This document shows, in pieces, positions 28,501-34,449 of a stretch of 64,000 nucleotides of DNA (the first letter of the stretch is position 1; the number at the start of each line of letters is the position of its first letter). The translations under genes and the position numbers were made by a program. The notes beneath the pieces were generated by a model. It was not told the DNA's origin. It did not search any database and was given only the letters and a program-made list of their open reading frames with translations. The DNA comes from Nonomuraea sp. PA05. Lineage in GTDB: Bacteria > Actinomycetota > Actinomycetes > Streptosporangiales > Streptosporangiaceae. Location of the stretch: contig NZ_VSEY01000013.1 in assembly GCF_008086045.1 (NCBI RefSeq), forward strand, positions 186,001 through 250,000. The letters run 5' to 3'.

Positions 28501-31500
28501 GGAGCAGCTCGCGCGCCGGCTCGCGACAGCGAAGGAACTGGAACGCGAGATGACGGATGGGACTGACGGCCCTGCCGGCGGTGCGGTCACCCACGGCTCA
28601 CCGCACGAGGCCTCCAGCTTCATCCCGGACGGCCGTACCAGCCCCGACGACCTCACGCCGGCCGAAGCCAGACAACTGAGCGACGGAAACCTGCTCCCGG
28701 AAGACTTGGGCGACGCCGTCACCGCCATCACCTGGCAGTCGGACACCGAACTCGTCATCCACCACACCACCCTGGGCGAACTCCACTTCACCATCCAGAT
28801 CGGCCCCGTCGAAGGCGGCTACCTCGGCCAGACCCAAGCCGAACAAACCCCCCGCACCTTCACCATGACCCTCACCCCCCGCGTCCACCAGAACCAAGTC
28901 GCACGACTCGTCCTCCACGAAATCAGCGACGTCATCCAACACCAACTCGAAAAAGCACACACCCACACACCCGGACAACCCACCCGCGACGAATGCGCCA
29001 CCGCCCGCCGCAACGAACTGCGCTACCTCAACCGCAAACACGAGGCGGCCCTGGCAGAGGGCGACACCACCACCGCCGACCGGCTCGCCCAAGAGATCAC
29101 CGCACTCCGGAACGACCTCGACGGACCCACCTCCGCACTCTCCGTCGACGACTTGATCAACTGGGATGCCGAACAGCCGCCGGCTCCGGATGTCGGGAGC
29201 GAACCGGAACAGATCGGGGCGAACCTCTCCAAGGTGACGCTGAGCGACGACTCTCCGGCACTGCTCCTGGAGCACTCGACCCGTCAGGAGCGGAACATCG
29301 CCCTGCTCATGGCTCAACTGGCCGGCCGCCTGGGACTGATCTCGAACGCCAGAGCGGCCGGCGACCTGAACATTCTGATCGGCTGGACACCCGCCGACGC
29401 CTCGTCCGGCTTCCTGGGCACCCGCGAAGCGGTGCTGACCGGATACCTGGTCGCCTTGGCCGATGTCACACCGTTCGTCACCGAGCCGACCTTCCACCTG
29501 CACCCGGACAGCACCGCCCTCCTGGAGCTGTTCCTGCGCGAGGACGCTTCTGGAAACCGCGAGTGGCTGAGCAACCCGCTGTCCCCGTCGGACGTCCAGA
29601 CGCTGAGGAGCATGCTGGAGGACCTGCGCACGGACTTCGCCGAGCTGGGCCTTCTCCCCCAATTCGGTCAAATCATGGCACGGCACGAATCGCTGGCCGG
29701 CGGTCCGCTCGCCGTCAACGCGATCGGTGCGGAAAGCGTCATCGCCGCCGCGCAGGGGCAACTCCTGCGCCTCGGCGACATCGGCCGGCTCAGGGGCATG
29801 GACGAACATCCGCCCGCCACCCGGGCAAGCACGGGCCCCATCCCCGGGCACCGGCTGATCAACGCGGCTCGCCGCCTGCGTCACAACGTCCAGCAGCTGG
29901 TCGAGGCCGTGTCGAGACCGGAGCTGCGAACCGTGGTCACGTTCGCCGATGGGTCGCAGGCCCAGAAGATCCCCTTCTTCGCAGCGTCGGAGGTGCTCGT
30001 CCGTGCCCTCGTGAGGAAGGCGCTCGGTCTCGAAGGCCCAGCGGTCGACATGGACGAGGCGGCGGCGTATGTGTGGCGCACCCATGGCAGCAACGATCTG
30101 CGGGCGAGCCTGGCCACTGGCATCCGCGAGGTGATCAACGTATCCGGTCGCACGGCCGAGGTGGTCTTCGGTGATGGTCAGCGGGCGCTGCGCCACGAGT
30201 TCCCGACCAGCGCCGCGGCGGACGAGTACGAAGCGAGACTCGAAGAGGCTCACGAAGTCACGGACGGCAAGCCCGGCTCCCACCGCGGCACTCCGTTCAT
30301 CGTCTACGAAGCGCTCACGGACCCTCTGGAGCCCACCGCCGAGGCACAGGCCCGACTGGCCACCCGGGCGCTGTACATCATGTTGAGCCGTAACCAGCCG
30401 ATGGACCACGCGACGCTGCGGCGGCTGCTCGACGCCAACCCCCTCCTGATCCATTTCGGCGAGGCTTTCGACTGGGAGTTCCGAGTGGGCGCGCCGGTGC
30501 TGTCGGCCTCTGACGTCGCCGACCTCACCGCCCGCTTCGAAGCACTTCGCGGCATCTTCGACCGGCTCGGCCTCAATAGCCAGTACGACCGGATACTCAG
30601 AACTTTGAGCAGGTTCACCGGCTCCGACGAGACCCGGCTGATCCCGCTCGCGCTCGCCGGCCCCGCGGCGACCGTCGAGTATCGCGTGCCCCCATGGCGC
30701 CCTCCCCCTGGTCCCCTTCTGGGCGACCTCCTGCGGAACGGCCACCTGCCGCACGTGAACGCCCAGCACCAGAGTGACGTGATCTCCCGCGCCGATGCGG
30801 AGCTGGCGGAACTGCCGAGCAGGGAGGGATACGTGTTCGCCCGGCTGCCCGACAGCGTGATTCCTCATGGGATCCGGCCCGGCGCGGAGTTCACCGTGGA
30901 CACTCTGCTCGACGGCGTCGACAACGTCGCCCAGCTCGCCGAGGCGCCTCACGGCGTCAGGGTGACAATCCTGGCGTCCGACTACGTCCCGGTCGGTGAC
31001 CTGTCGGGCAAGCCGCATCACGCCCTGTTCAGATCCGGTGTGCGATTCGCCGTTACGGCCGTGCTGACCACTGATGACGGCGAGACCCACTACATCCTCA
31101 TCCAGCAGCCCGCTCAGACCAGGACGGAGCCCGTGGTCACGCCGGCGATCGGACTCACCCCCGGCCTGGCGAACGAACTGGCGCCCCAGCTTCACAACGC
31201 GGTCAGTGAAACTCAAGCGGGCATGCGCGTCCGCAGCGGCTCGGACGACGCGCGCCCCGCGGCCCGTCCCGTCGACGGCGCCTTCGTGGTCGAGGGCCGT
31301 TACTCCGAGAACGGCATGGTGGTCAACGGCCGGCCTCTCCCGGCCGAAGTGGTCTCGGCGATGTTGCTGAGCTCTCCCAGCCTGCCGCCGGACGCCGCGA
31401 TACTCCTCACCGGCCCGCACGACGGAACCACGGCCTTCGCGCAGAGCCTCGCCCGATTCACCGGGCGGATCGTGCTGACCGCCGACGGCCCGATCGAGAT

Positions 31501-33991
31501 CAGCCCGCAAGGCAACCTGCGCGCCGGCAACGCCGGCCGGTCACCGGGACGTCTGCTGATCTTTCTGCCCGCCGACACCTCCGCCACCGCGGCGCAACAG
31601 CTGCGGGCCTGGCTCAGTCCCGCGCTCGCGTCCCTGCCTGACGACCCGTCGACCCAGGTCATCAGAGGCGCCCGGCCGGCGCGCACCGTCCCGCCTCCGC
31701 CCCTCGCGGACGTCAGCCCTGGTGATGCGCCCGCCGGCATGGCCGGCCGGATCTCCGCAGCACCGCTGAGCGACCGGCATCGGGGCCTGATCTTCGCCCA
31801 TCGTCAAGAGGTCAGCGCAGGCATCTGGTATCGCGACGAGAGCTCTTCGGTCATGCCGACGGCCGATCCGCGCCTGCTACGGCCGTCCACAGGCATCATC
31901 GACGTGGCGATCGCCGGCGACGGCACCGGGTTCCTCATCGGCTCGCAACGGCTCAGCGCGGCCGACCTGGCCACCATGCTCGCCCACGACCCGCGCGTGA
32001 TCGGCGAGCCCAACGCCTGGATACGCATCCTGGGCTGCGAAACGGCGCGGAACCAGGCAGTGCTGCAGGAGCTGGCGGACCGCATCGGCCGGTCGATCCT
32101 CGCCGGCAACGAGATCGTCTACATCGGCGCCGACAGGCACCCGCACACCGCGGCGGTGCAGGAGTACACCCCGGACGGCCGGCCGCTCTTCCCGCGCGAC
32201 GACAACGGGCAGTGGCTCCAGGCTCACCCCGCAGCCCCGGTGGCGACGCCCGACCGGCCGGCCTCGGTCACGCCACCACCAGCCGCTCATCGGCGTGGCC
32301 TGCCCCCGTCCCTGCTCGAAGCGGCACTGGCCGCCCGGCCGGCCGATTGGCAGATGTTCGCGGAACAGGGCGTGGACGGCACGGTGGAACATCTCGATGT
32401 AGGCAACGGCGTCAGAGTCGTTCGGAAGCGAACAAGTATCCAGCAGGTCAAAGCGGAGATACTCGCGGCGATGGTGGGGCGGCACATCGGCGCCGACGTC
32501 CCTGTCGTGGTCGCGCACCCGTCAGACCCGAAGGCGGTCTTCATGGAGTACGTCCATGGCTTCCCTCTCCCGGACATCAACGCGAGAAATCTGCGGGGCG
32601 CCATCCTGATCGAACTACTCGATCTGCTGGTCTTCAACGAGGACCGGCACAAGGGCAACTTGAGAATCACAGACCGCGGCCTCGCGGGTTACGACCATGG
32701 CCGCGCCCTTCCTCTCGAGAAGCCGAAGTCCTTACACCCGGGGCGAGCTCTTGGGGGGAATTTCGTCGCACGCAACGCCGACGGCCATGCCGTGTGGGTG
32801 GACAACCCGCTGAGCCGGCAGGACGTGGAATTCCTCATGGAGGTCATGCAGTCCTTGCGTCCCCATTATCAGCACTCCGGCTTCCACGTCGCCTACGACG
32901 CGGCGCTGGACCAGCTCTACCACATCGGCATGCACGCCAAGGGCGACATCTCGTTGATCGCTCCGGCGGCTCCCGCGCCGGCTCGGGTCCAGCATCATTT
33001 CGGCTGGGACTTCGACGACCACAACGAGATCGTCCAGGACGTGACCCGGCGACTGGCCGGCGGCGAGGACGTCGCGTCCGCCGTGCCGTACATGACCCGC
33101 GACGCGATCAACCTGGACCTGGGGTTCGGGCTGGAGCTGGAATTCACTCACGTGGGCGGGGACATGGGGGCCTGGCACGAGGACATCGCCGCGATGGCCC
33201 GTGAGCTGTACCGGGCGGGGCTGGCCGCGAGTCCGGAGGTGTTCCCGCACCACCGCGCTCCCGCCTCGATGACCGGCCGCTCACACATGGAGTGGGAGAG
33301 CATCGGCGATCGTCTCGGCGGCGAGTTCATCACCGGTATCCTGCGCGACACCGATCGGACGTGGGCAGAGCTGCCCCTCATCACGGAGATCATCCGGTCG
33401 CACGGCGGCGAGATCACCCCGGACGCCGGCGGACACATCCACGTCGGCGCTCCCCGCCTCGGCGCCGACGTGAACGCGCTGCACCGGCTGCTGGCGCTCT
33501 ACTACGGCTACGAGGACGTACTGTTCCGGCTGGGGCAGGATCCCAGGGATCCCTACGGCATGCACCGGCCCTACCACGCGTGCCAGCCCAACATGCTCAC
33601 CAGCACCGCTGAGACCTCCCCGGCGGCGCTGCGCGCCGCCAACAACCGTCCCTCCGCACTCAACCTGTCCAGCGTCGTCGGCACGGACGACGACCACGTC
33701 GAGTTCCGCCACAACGACGGGCACCTGGACCCCTCGATCATCCAGGCGCGGGTCAAGCTCGCCGTGGCCATGGTGAACTACGCCCTCCACGGCGGGGAGT
33801 ACCTGCCTCCACGCGAGCAGCTCGGCCTCCACCTCGAAAGCGATCGGAGCCCTCATGAGGACGCGGCCTCCTTCATCGACATGGTGAACACCCTGTTCAC
33901 CCGTCAGGCTGACAAGGAACAACTGACCGCCCTGTTCGCGATCAACCAGTGGCAGGCGGCCTCGGACGACGGACGATGGGCACCGAGATGA
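16562..33991 (+). CDS. Giant T7SS polymorphic toxin with kinase-like and amidoligase-like C-terminus
   Basis: A single frame of 5,809 residues begins 4 nt inside the previous gene. Residues 1-130 resemble the CpnT-type WXG-like domain (LPGWVVHHLIPLL, QSWPKGSESKL), then come hydrophobic helices (about 147-180) and a Pro/Thr linker (about 394-653). Repeat module A occurs at about 681-857, then identically at 3125-3305 and 4009-4189. Between the first and second copies are long helical and beta-rich regions. A metallopeptidase domain spans about 3313-3593, with H3506-E-x-x-H3510-x-x-G-x-x-D3516, a metzincin-like zinc site. Two related helical repeats follow (about 3613-4000). Near the end are an ART-like fold lacking catalytic Glu (about 4738-4853), two lonely-Cys-type domains (C5159 only in the second), a PI3/4-kinase or HipA-like kinase (K5289, DRHKGN from 5361, D5378 in DHG), and an amidoligase-like domain (E5525-L-E5527, H5625-I-H5627). 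The last two are the probable effector. No signal peptide is seen. Motif-based only. Confidence 0.85.
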   Translation: MMAGRTNANDARKPAASAHAFDGGIATKDVEPVWQTEALPGWVVHHLIPLLTAGQSWPKGSESKLWELRVEYVKLMNLLIGTLDPTAATVQSLNGSLQSPAKPAVFKRLAALSDDKAGVVAKAQEAFSYAKMVDNFARETQYSKLSVNVAFWVAVIAAFIALVAAGFAPLASLLLRSAGTAGASRIALIMQRLALAASRAGTVAKSGQITKLAAAGTGSKFLNGALVYELFEEITEEVFIDVWAQYQQIKMGTRDTWDWKKIQAAAIGAGTGAVIGTRLGGPVSRFTNDLPGISRLNRIAGDKSGVGNAFLRFPGRALNTGLNNMVASPAGSIVANYVVYDQFSLPGAEGMYGGFLGGAGRTNTISPFNPSVVLAIANPMSTLSSAFDTAITTPPDSLATVGAVPAGPQPGSPGNSAALALPSQQQAADLTGPARRDRGGTITDPVLPHPTPKRTAAAPAPDIITPDANQTNRPQNDDTADARQVLPAVQQDEKPEIQDQSTGQAQPARHAGSPADQQATPTGEPAPAEPSAVSAGPPEAGSTPEPTGVSEPTSTPEPVNAPEPVNAPEPVSAPEVAAAPEAADRPDGVGEPQTVLPPEVTTPRQDTATPDTATPDTATPDTATEAAYTTGSSASPSSASPAPIQQPSNGTPAAGLITRLIGAARRTRDAYALVTGRPDKDSGFVADGRHPDVPSLTVQEARAAFEAEVRASDLGATVTGLRWTGPGTLVVELSDLPAQTFVLEVGPVRRGHLGRTVVGEGDVNEVRLAPRVAPDQVARLVLHEIVDTLHARNHPRQHLLRRLGTLLTSRNECLTARRHEEAFLTRRIGEVSAAEQPALMAQRDAVRNILLAHGLPRLPAISPAPDPVPAPSPVTDPLTRLRERDQAVASARHDLEQALAGQIDRLLQIEMALQLQAMAATGTAANPLLTAVSRTRAAYENAQSLLHTATGSTTRVTDFAQALHTARLLHQLYEEQVEALVTVPALPERPQDPEALRRHIAALHAVASGLTGAAWTSPGTAADQQAAAASAVRAAETYQSLLDEVDAARVVLAPPDVLVTQLLRLGATYERHYRQITAQDRAASTRGAQNIDELHRALLDQVSGRKSAAVALRATVEALGEVVTTQGDSVTAYNLAAGHAYALAAEALAAQRRGEARLWQTRAENLSRVAELQQTAWELARAARDAHQELADLLAEVIAGTSIDYSRLSVLTDAAAAALHRYQQEIDQLPPAMPPGLPGLSEVPSTAQTRLRTHIQERAEALEAAYRHNADLSLRHWRDAETANLDLLEARDKATKHARKRDDSAGERVRREEANARVAESTLVHHLRMEEQYAAAATAALHALQAIEPALAALDEVTTPHDPATPQVEQALRELTTREETYDSVYRATLPPVEALTGSKIAGPVANLTALTEAVNELLTQQGVAARITEEELRWSIRQAFHTALSPDGMILRLNTTTGAQLRLRLKLDDLKEVARPDSSHSETMFGLLRQGGGQTATTDLRSLSGNMNLPLMAWIRALLDAIPIGASLYADLARAVAHFGVLNAKARRGRGHTVTTSAQSTALGGNVEDNRGMAAMFDARATWEVELLTPSGRPVRRALPADDETARQSLWVSHAYLSGPAETIQLPEADRRRGPFPEHVASSMTGLPTLAGQVTDRLASAGLSPVARDQITTTITEDLPSYLGEAMNDPSGLRRAITVNGQVVGLVTVRTRVVSDGELVGGPTTKQHQERLRNASSNAGQSRSDSHDGGLGLEVGANVDPEGNPAGNFPPHVSAGVDRGQSSSVSTSANAVAIHPSVQRWAGHTQGYLLDLEHTVTIQLFGTGSHTVRTVSGTSTGLFRIPEPDAYRYGLPVDAAAEAGHDPDGTVLLRDDPVAADPPGRVGELPSWYGDGPGQTRGAGPALVQQITGMDTIRARVEEQLRAKGLLPKLKNGVPAYSSLPWVRASQIANEQLIAEQFSASRLEAGYDQAAQEGLFINLVHHGEGLAARHYTLRIKLSQDFDHVDYQGVTDAEPVVNLDIGSDTYVTSHTHGTSSQTTWKAGEGFTNDPGADVGGVNGSYSQGESGQATTVTGSTVNQVVLMESGGLTAVFRIRHTVSVDLLLGPGHEDHLVEDQAGDARVLLPADLLPLAPSKDGHPRPESPRHPTSRKAMGLARVVHLDVGDTATDAADELADPIDRDSPLFQHLAAFFDVRNVISHPEVFSSDSTDRFSSGHRTGVDTLTATGEPRNEPVSLSLAPGESRFLSATDLVVGDINLTLGSHAGSAQRSASQGAGITTGVPLPGQVGSEGGAGGSRSTTSAHERKVIAGPERLGIDTGKQYLFAMDVTSGLTAGVGGEAAEAHRGTVVYQLAERDALDLYASGEVKLPLHQAADAAERLMSGDLQLSRRIAVRFLNRYLADLADARKRNAGWPVVPGVPLTAWHTTGRALARLLELFPDDRLTELLPPGVSPGPPSETADDTRDRLLSKAEFYSHVMGKLEADAKRLENGEVPGELAPNYSDSIGMSTVKQVDLHPAGEPDTDVDLLSQIRDAVNEVAPGALDQDTKLWRGLMTDFSRETWLGKIDSMLDPDSPGNDYTVEIDGVEDLLEVTVRAELGEDVAYRGEVFDYGQIFQTYSMLEENVSESSSAAVSPSGKLGQEASENKDSGATGVNRGHTGKGASNAQQTRVQRVASFRGPLGEVRQGIRLSIEVRRVPKTQKARPGQGVPRLPRSASRHVSGTIDRLIPAGMVARPGTVAAPAPAVPDPRLIPVPENFAVETTRVRNLAATIEQRLKDELGVNLHPSDAKALARLLSGNFRNSLFERMTAKDGYMVLQVPGNDGTTVRIHLGAVLSEPVVIAAGLEATEIGQADRRQWTTSASADRTRLRPTGVAFGSDGRDEFLPPDMTGDLAAGNRDLIVDSSSVSGGNRAETSVFEEGDASSVRFRVDYHVRFEVWSDPDTDLKPSHVTPARHVATGDVDVILFDEVMRAIQRQAETPAPVAALAEQRVRNVPGQSIASYGQLRMAQLLSRERETDVRVTVHLAGRQPQTFIATPDGRLYSIGGDDAFARRFAGLPSPLIAAAEQHGIDLHELHERTRTDANGSLAEHVRRELSRLAIPRPEPAAPSWPVATDPDDLVHGDVTHGSPHEASSFIPDGRTSPDDLTPAEARQLSDGNLLPEDLGDAVTAITWQSDTELVIHHTTLGELHFTIQIGPVEGGYLGQTQAEQTPRTFTMTLTPRVHQNQVARLVLHEISDVIQHQLEKAHTHTPGQPTRDECATARRNELRYLNRKHEAALAEGDTTTADRLAQEITALRNDLDGPAHSTRTPQLNMNPAIWPGERYANVYDPRESPWAHQWEDLRASATPIPVEIIEPSTSGAVRVEVRRMLVPWQGSTRPVTEFTLRVLYRADPDVGPDQIALAHANLLNGVDLYYNHQHQLPDGSQLHVRVEFVPAPESVPPEGVIKLRAGSGTMAADYADRRSWYGDGELIRTPLEQLAAYRRREPIHYMNWYARQEPVVFAHEVLHLLGLFDEYVKRGVPGMEWLGAPGVRADANLAGNGSLRWSRRLPILDRDGRWVTEITGLRDRYLEHFYALIPDGDARAKVPLRRPLTPVDAEEWTRPAYVRNAYLPRDIGGLLDTFPARDRPLLDHLMLLDRMAGLFSYLPRPTLDRQHLEYTETLIEAAREIFETGPEHSFVFPELGWLNHLCGRLAPGAMPHHEVLRQEINRLLGRDLSSPVHNALTRYLIKTTAAVSPLAGETGPATVHRAVVNNVYRLMLDLRQAPRLHPTSVAALTQAIAIAEDLEREIAASASPPASAHPAGEWTRPEGAPGGRHPVDMGHLAAVFPRGERSLREHLSLLEFMQWLFRHEPRLTGWHLEYTDALMETAREIHEVPSGHVVDARSLDALASLAGLLLGQVPPRPRLLYAAINDMLARDAAAPVERRLVQYLMSVAAAVSALPGETGPATIRRAVIDEINQLESKLSGTALLNRGRAEQLARRLATAKELEREMTDGTDGPAGGAVTHGSPHEASSFIPDGRTSPDDLTPAEARQLSDGNLLPEDLGDAVTAITWQSDTELVIHHTTLGELHFTIQIGPVEGGYLGQTQAEQTPRTFTMTLTPRVHQNQVARLVLHEISDVIQHQLEKAHTHTPGQPTRDECATARRNELRYLNRKHEAALAEGDTTTADRLAQEITALRNDLDGPTSALSVDDLINWDAEQPPAPDVGSEPEQIGANLSKVTLSDDSPALLLEHSTRQERNIALLMAQLAGRLGLISNARAAGDLNILIGWTPADASSGFLGTREAVLTGYLVALADVTPFVTEPTFHLHPDSTALLELFLREDASGNREWLSNPLSPSDVQTLRSMLEDLRTDFAELGLLPQFGQIMARHESLAGGPLAVNAIGAESVIAAAQGQLLRLGDIGRLRGMDEHPPATRASTGPIPGHRLINAARRLRHNVQQLVEAVSRPELRTVVTFADGSQAQKIPFFAASEVLVRALVRKALGLEGPAVDMDEAAAYVWRTHGSNDLRASLATGIREVINVSGRTAEVVFGDGQRALRHEFPTSAAADEYEARLEEAHEVTDGKPGSHRGTPFIVYEALTDPLEPTAEAQARLATRALYIMLSRNQPMDHATLRRLLDANPLLIHFGEAFDWEFRVGAPVLSASDVADLTARFEALRGIFDRLGLNSQYDRILRTLSRFTGSDETRLIPLALAGPAATVEYRVPPWRPPPGPLLGDLLRNGHLPHVNAQHQSDVISRADAELAELPSREGYVFARLPDSVIPHGIRPGAEFTVDTLLDGVDNVAQLAEAPHGVRVTILASDYVPVGDLSGKPHHALFRSGVRFAVTAVLTTDDGETHYILIQQPAQTRTEPVVTPAIGLTPGLANELAPQLHNAVSETQAGMRVRSGSDDARPAARPVDGAFVVEGRYSENGMVVNGRPLPAEVVSAMLLSSPSLPPDAAILLTGPHDGTTAFAQSLARFTGRIVLTADGPIEISPQGNLRAGNAGRSPGRLLIFLPADTSATAAQQLRAWLSPALASLPDDPSTQVIRGARPARTVPPPPLADVSPGDAPAGMAGRISAAPLSDRHRGLIFAHRQEVSAGIWYRDESSSVMPTADPRLLRPSTGIIDVAIAGDGTGFLIGSQRLSAADLATMLAHDPRVIGEPNAWIRILGCETARNQAVLQELADRIGRSILAGNEIVYIGADRHPHTAAVQEYTPDGRPLFPRDDNGQWLQAHPAAPVATPDRPASVTPPPAAHRRGLPPSLLEAALAARPADWQMFAEQGVDGTVEHLDVGNGVRVVRKRTSIQQVKAEILAAMVGRHIGADVPVVVAHPSDPKAVFMEYVHGFPLPDINARNLRGAILIELLDLLVFNEDRHKGNLRITDRGLAGYDHGRALPLEKPKSLHPGRALGGNFVARNADGHAVWVDNPLSRQDVEFLMEVMQSLRPHYQHSGFHVAYDAALDQLYHIGMHAKGDISLIAPAAPAPARVQHHFGWDFDDHNEIVQDVTRRLAGGEDVASAVPYMTRDAINLDLGFGLELEFTHVGGDMGAWHEDIAAMARELYRAGLAASPEVFPHHRAPASMTGRSHMEWESIGDRLGGEFITGILRDTDRTWAELPLITEIIRSHGGEITPDAGGHIHVGAPRLGADVNALHRLLALYYGYEDVLFRLGQDPRDPYGMHRPYHACQPNMLTSTAETSPAALRAANNRPSALNLSSVVGTDDDHVEFRHNDGHLDPSIIQARVKLAVAMVNYALHGGEYLPPREQLGLHLESDRSPHEDAASFIDMVNTLFTRQADKEQLTALFAINQWQAASDDGRWAPR
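25934..26476 (+). repeat. 543-bp perfect direct repeat, copy 1
   Basis: This is base-for-base identical to 28586-29128 and lies in the same reading frame (codons 3125-3305 of the giant gene). Codons inside it use more A-ending forms (GAA, CAA, GCA, CGA, ACA) than the flanking gene. It encodes repeat module A, with a conserved HEISDVIQH helix. Confidence 0.95.
28586..29128 (+). repeat. 543-bp perfect direct repeat, copy 2
   Basis: The second copy (codons 4009-4189) begins 2,652 bp after the first, exactly 884 codons. The interval contains the metallopeptidase domain and two helical repeats. A diverged third copy of the same protein module lies at about 18603-19130. Confidence 0.95.
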
Positions 33992-34449
33992 GCGTACGCA
34001 TCAGGAACACCTCCGCTGCCGAGGCTCCGCCTCCACAGCCGATGAAGGCCGACGGCTCCGAGTACACCTACGAGGTCGTGGACGGCTGGTGGCGAATCTA
34101 CGGTGATGAGCACGCGGAGCTGATCGCCGAACTCATCCCCAGCTATTCGGGCACTCTGGAGGACAGGGAAGCCTTCGCCCGCGCCGCCGCGGCGCGGCTG
34201 CAAGCGACGCTGGCCGCCGAAGGACCGTTCGGCGGATGCACCGCTGCCGAGCGTGAGGCGATCCTGGCCGACCGCGCGCGACCGCCTTCGGCTGGGCACT
34301 GGAGCGCGGCCGTGCCTCTTGTGCTCGTCACCACCCACTGTCCCCCGCCGAGACCGACGGGCAACATCGTCTGGATCGACCCCACCGACGAGTCCACGCT
34401 ACTGTCGACCCTCGGGCAGGCGGGCTTCGTTCAGGTGAGGCCCGTATGA
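33988..34449 (+). CDS. Candidate immunity protein 1
   Basis: This 153-residue cytosolic protein starts at an ATG overlapping the giant gene stop (ATGA). It is a mixed alpha/beta protein with an early segment YTYEVVDGWWRIYGDEHAEL and ends FVQVRPV. No signal peptide or membrane helix is present. I recognise no family. Its position right after the toxin C-terminus and its coupling are what one expects of a cognate immunity gene, although the target domain (amidoligase or kinase) cannot be told. Confidence 0.7.
   Translation: MSVRIRNTSAAEAPPPQPMKADGSEYTYEVVDGWWRIYGDEHAELIAELIPSYSGTLEDREAFARAAAARLQATLAAEGPFGGCTAAEREAILADRARPPSAGHWSAAVPLVLVTTHCPPPRPTGNIVWIDPTDESTLLSTLGQAGFVQVRPV

Noticed and set aside
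28598..31510. 970-residue minus-strand frame inside the giant toxin gene
   Set aside because: Antisense to the toxin; composition is Gly/Arg/Val-rich with no domain, and it tracks the toxin codon structure, so it is a shadow.
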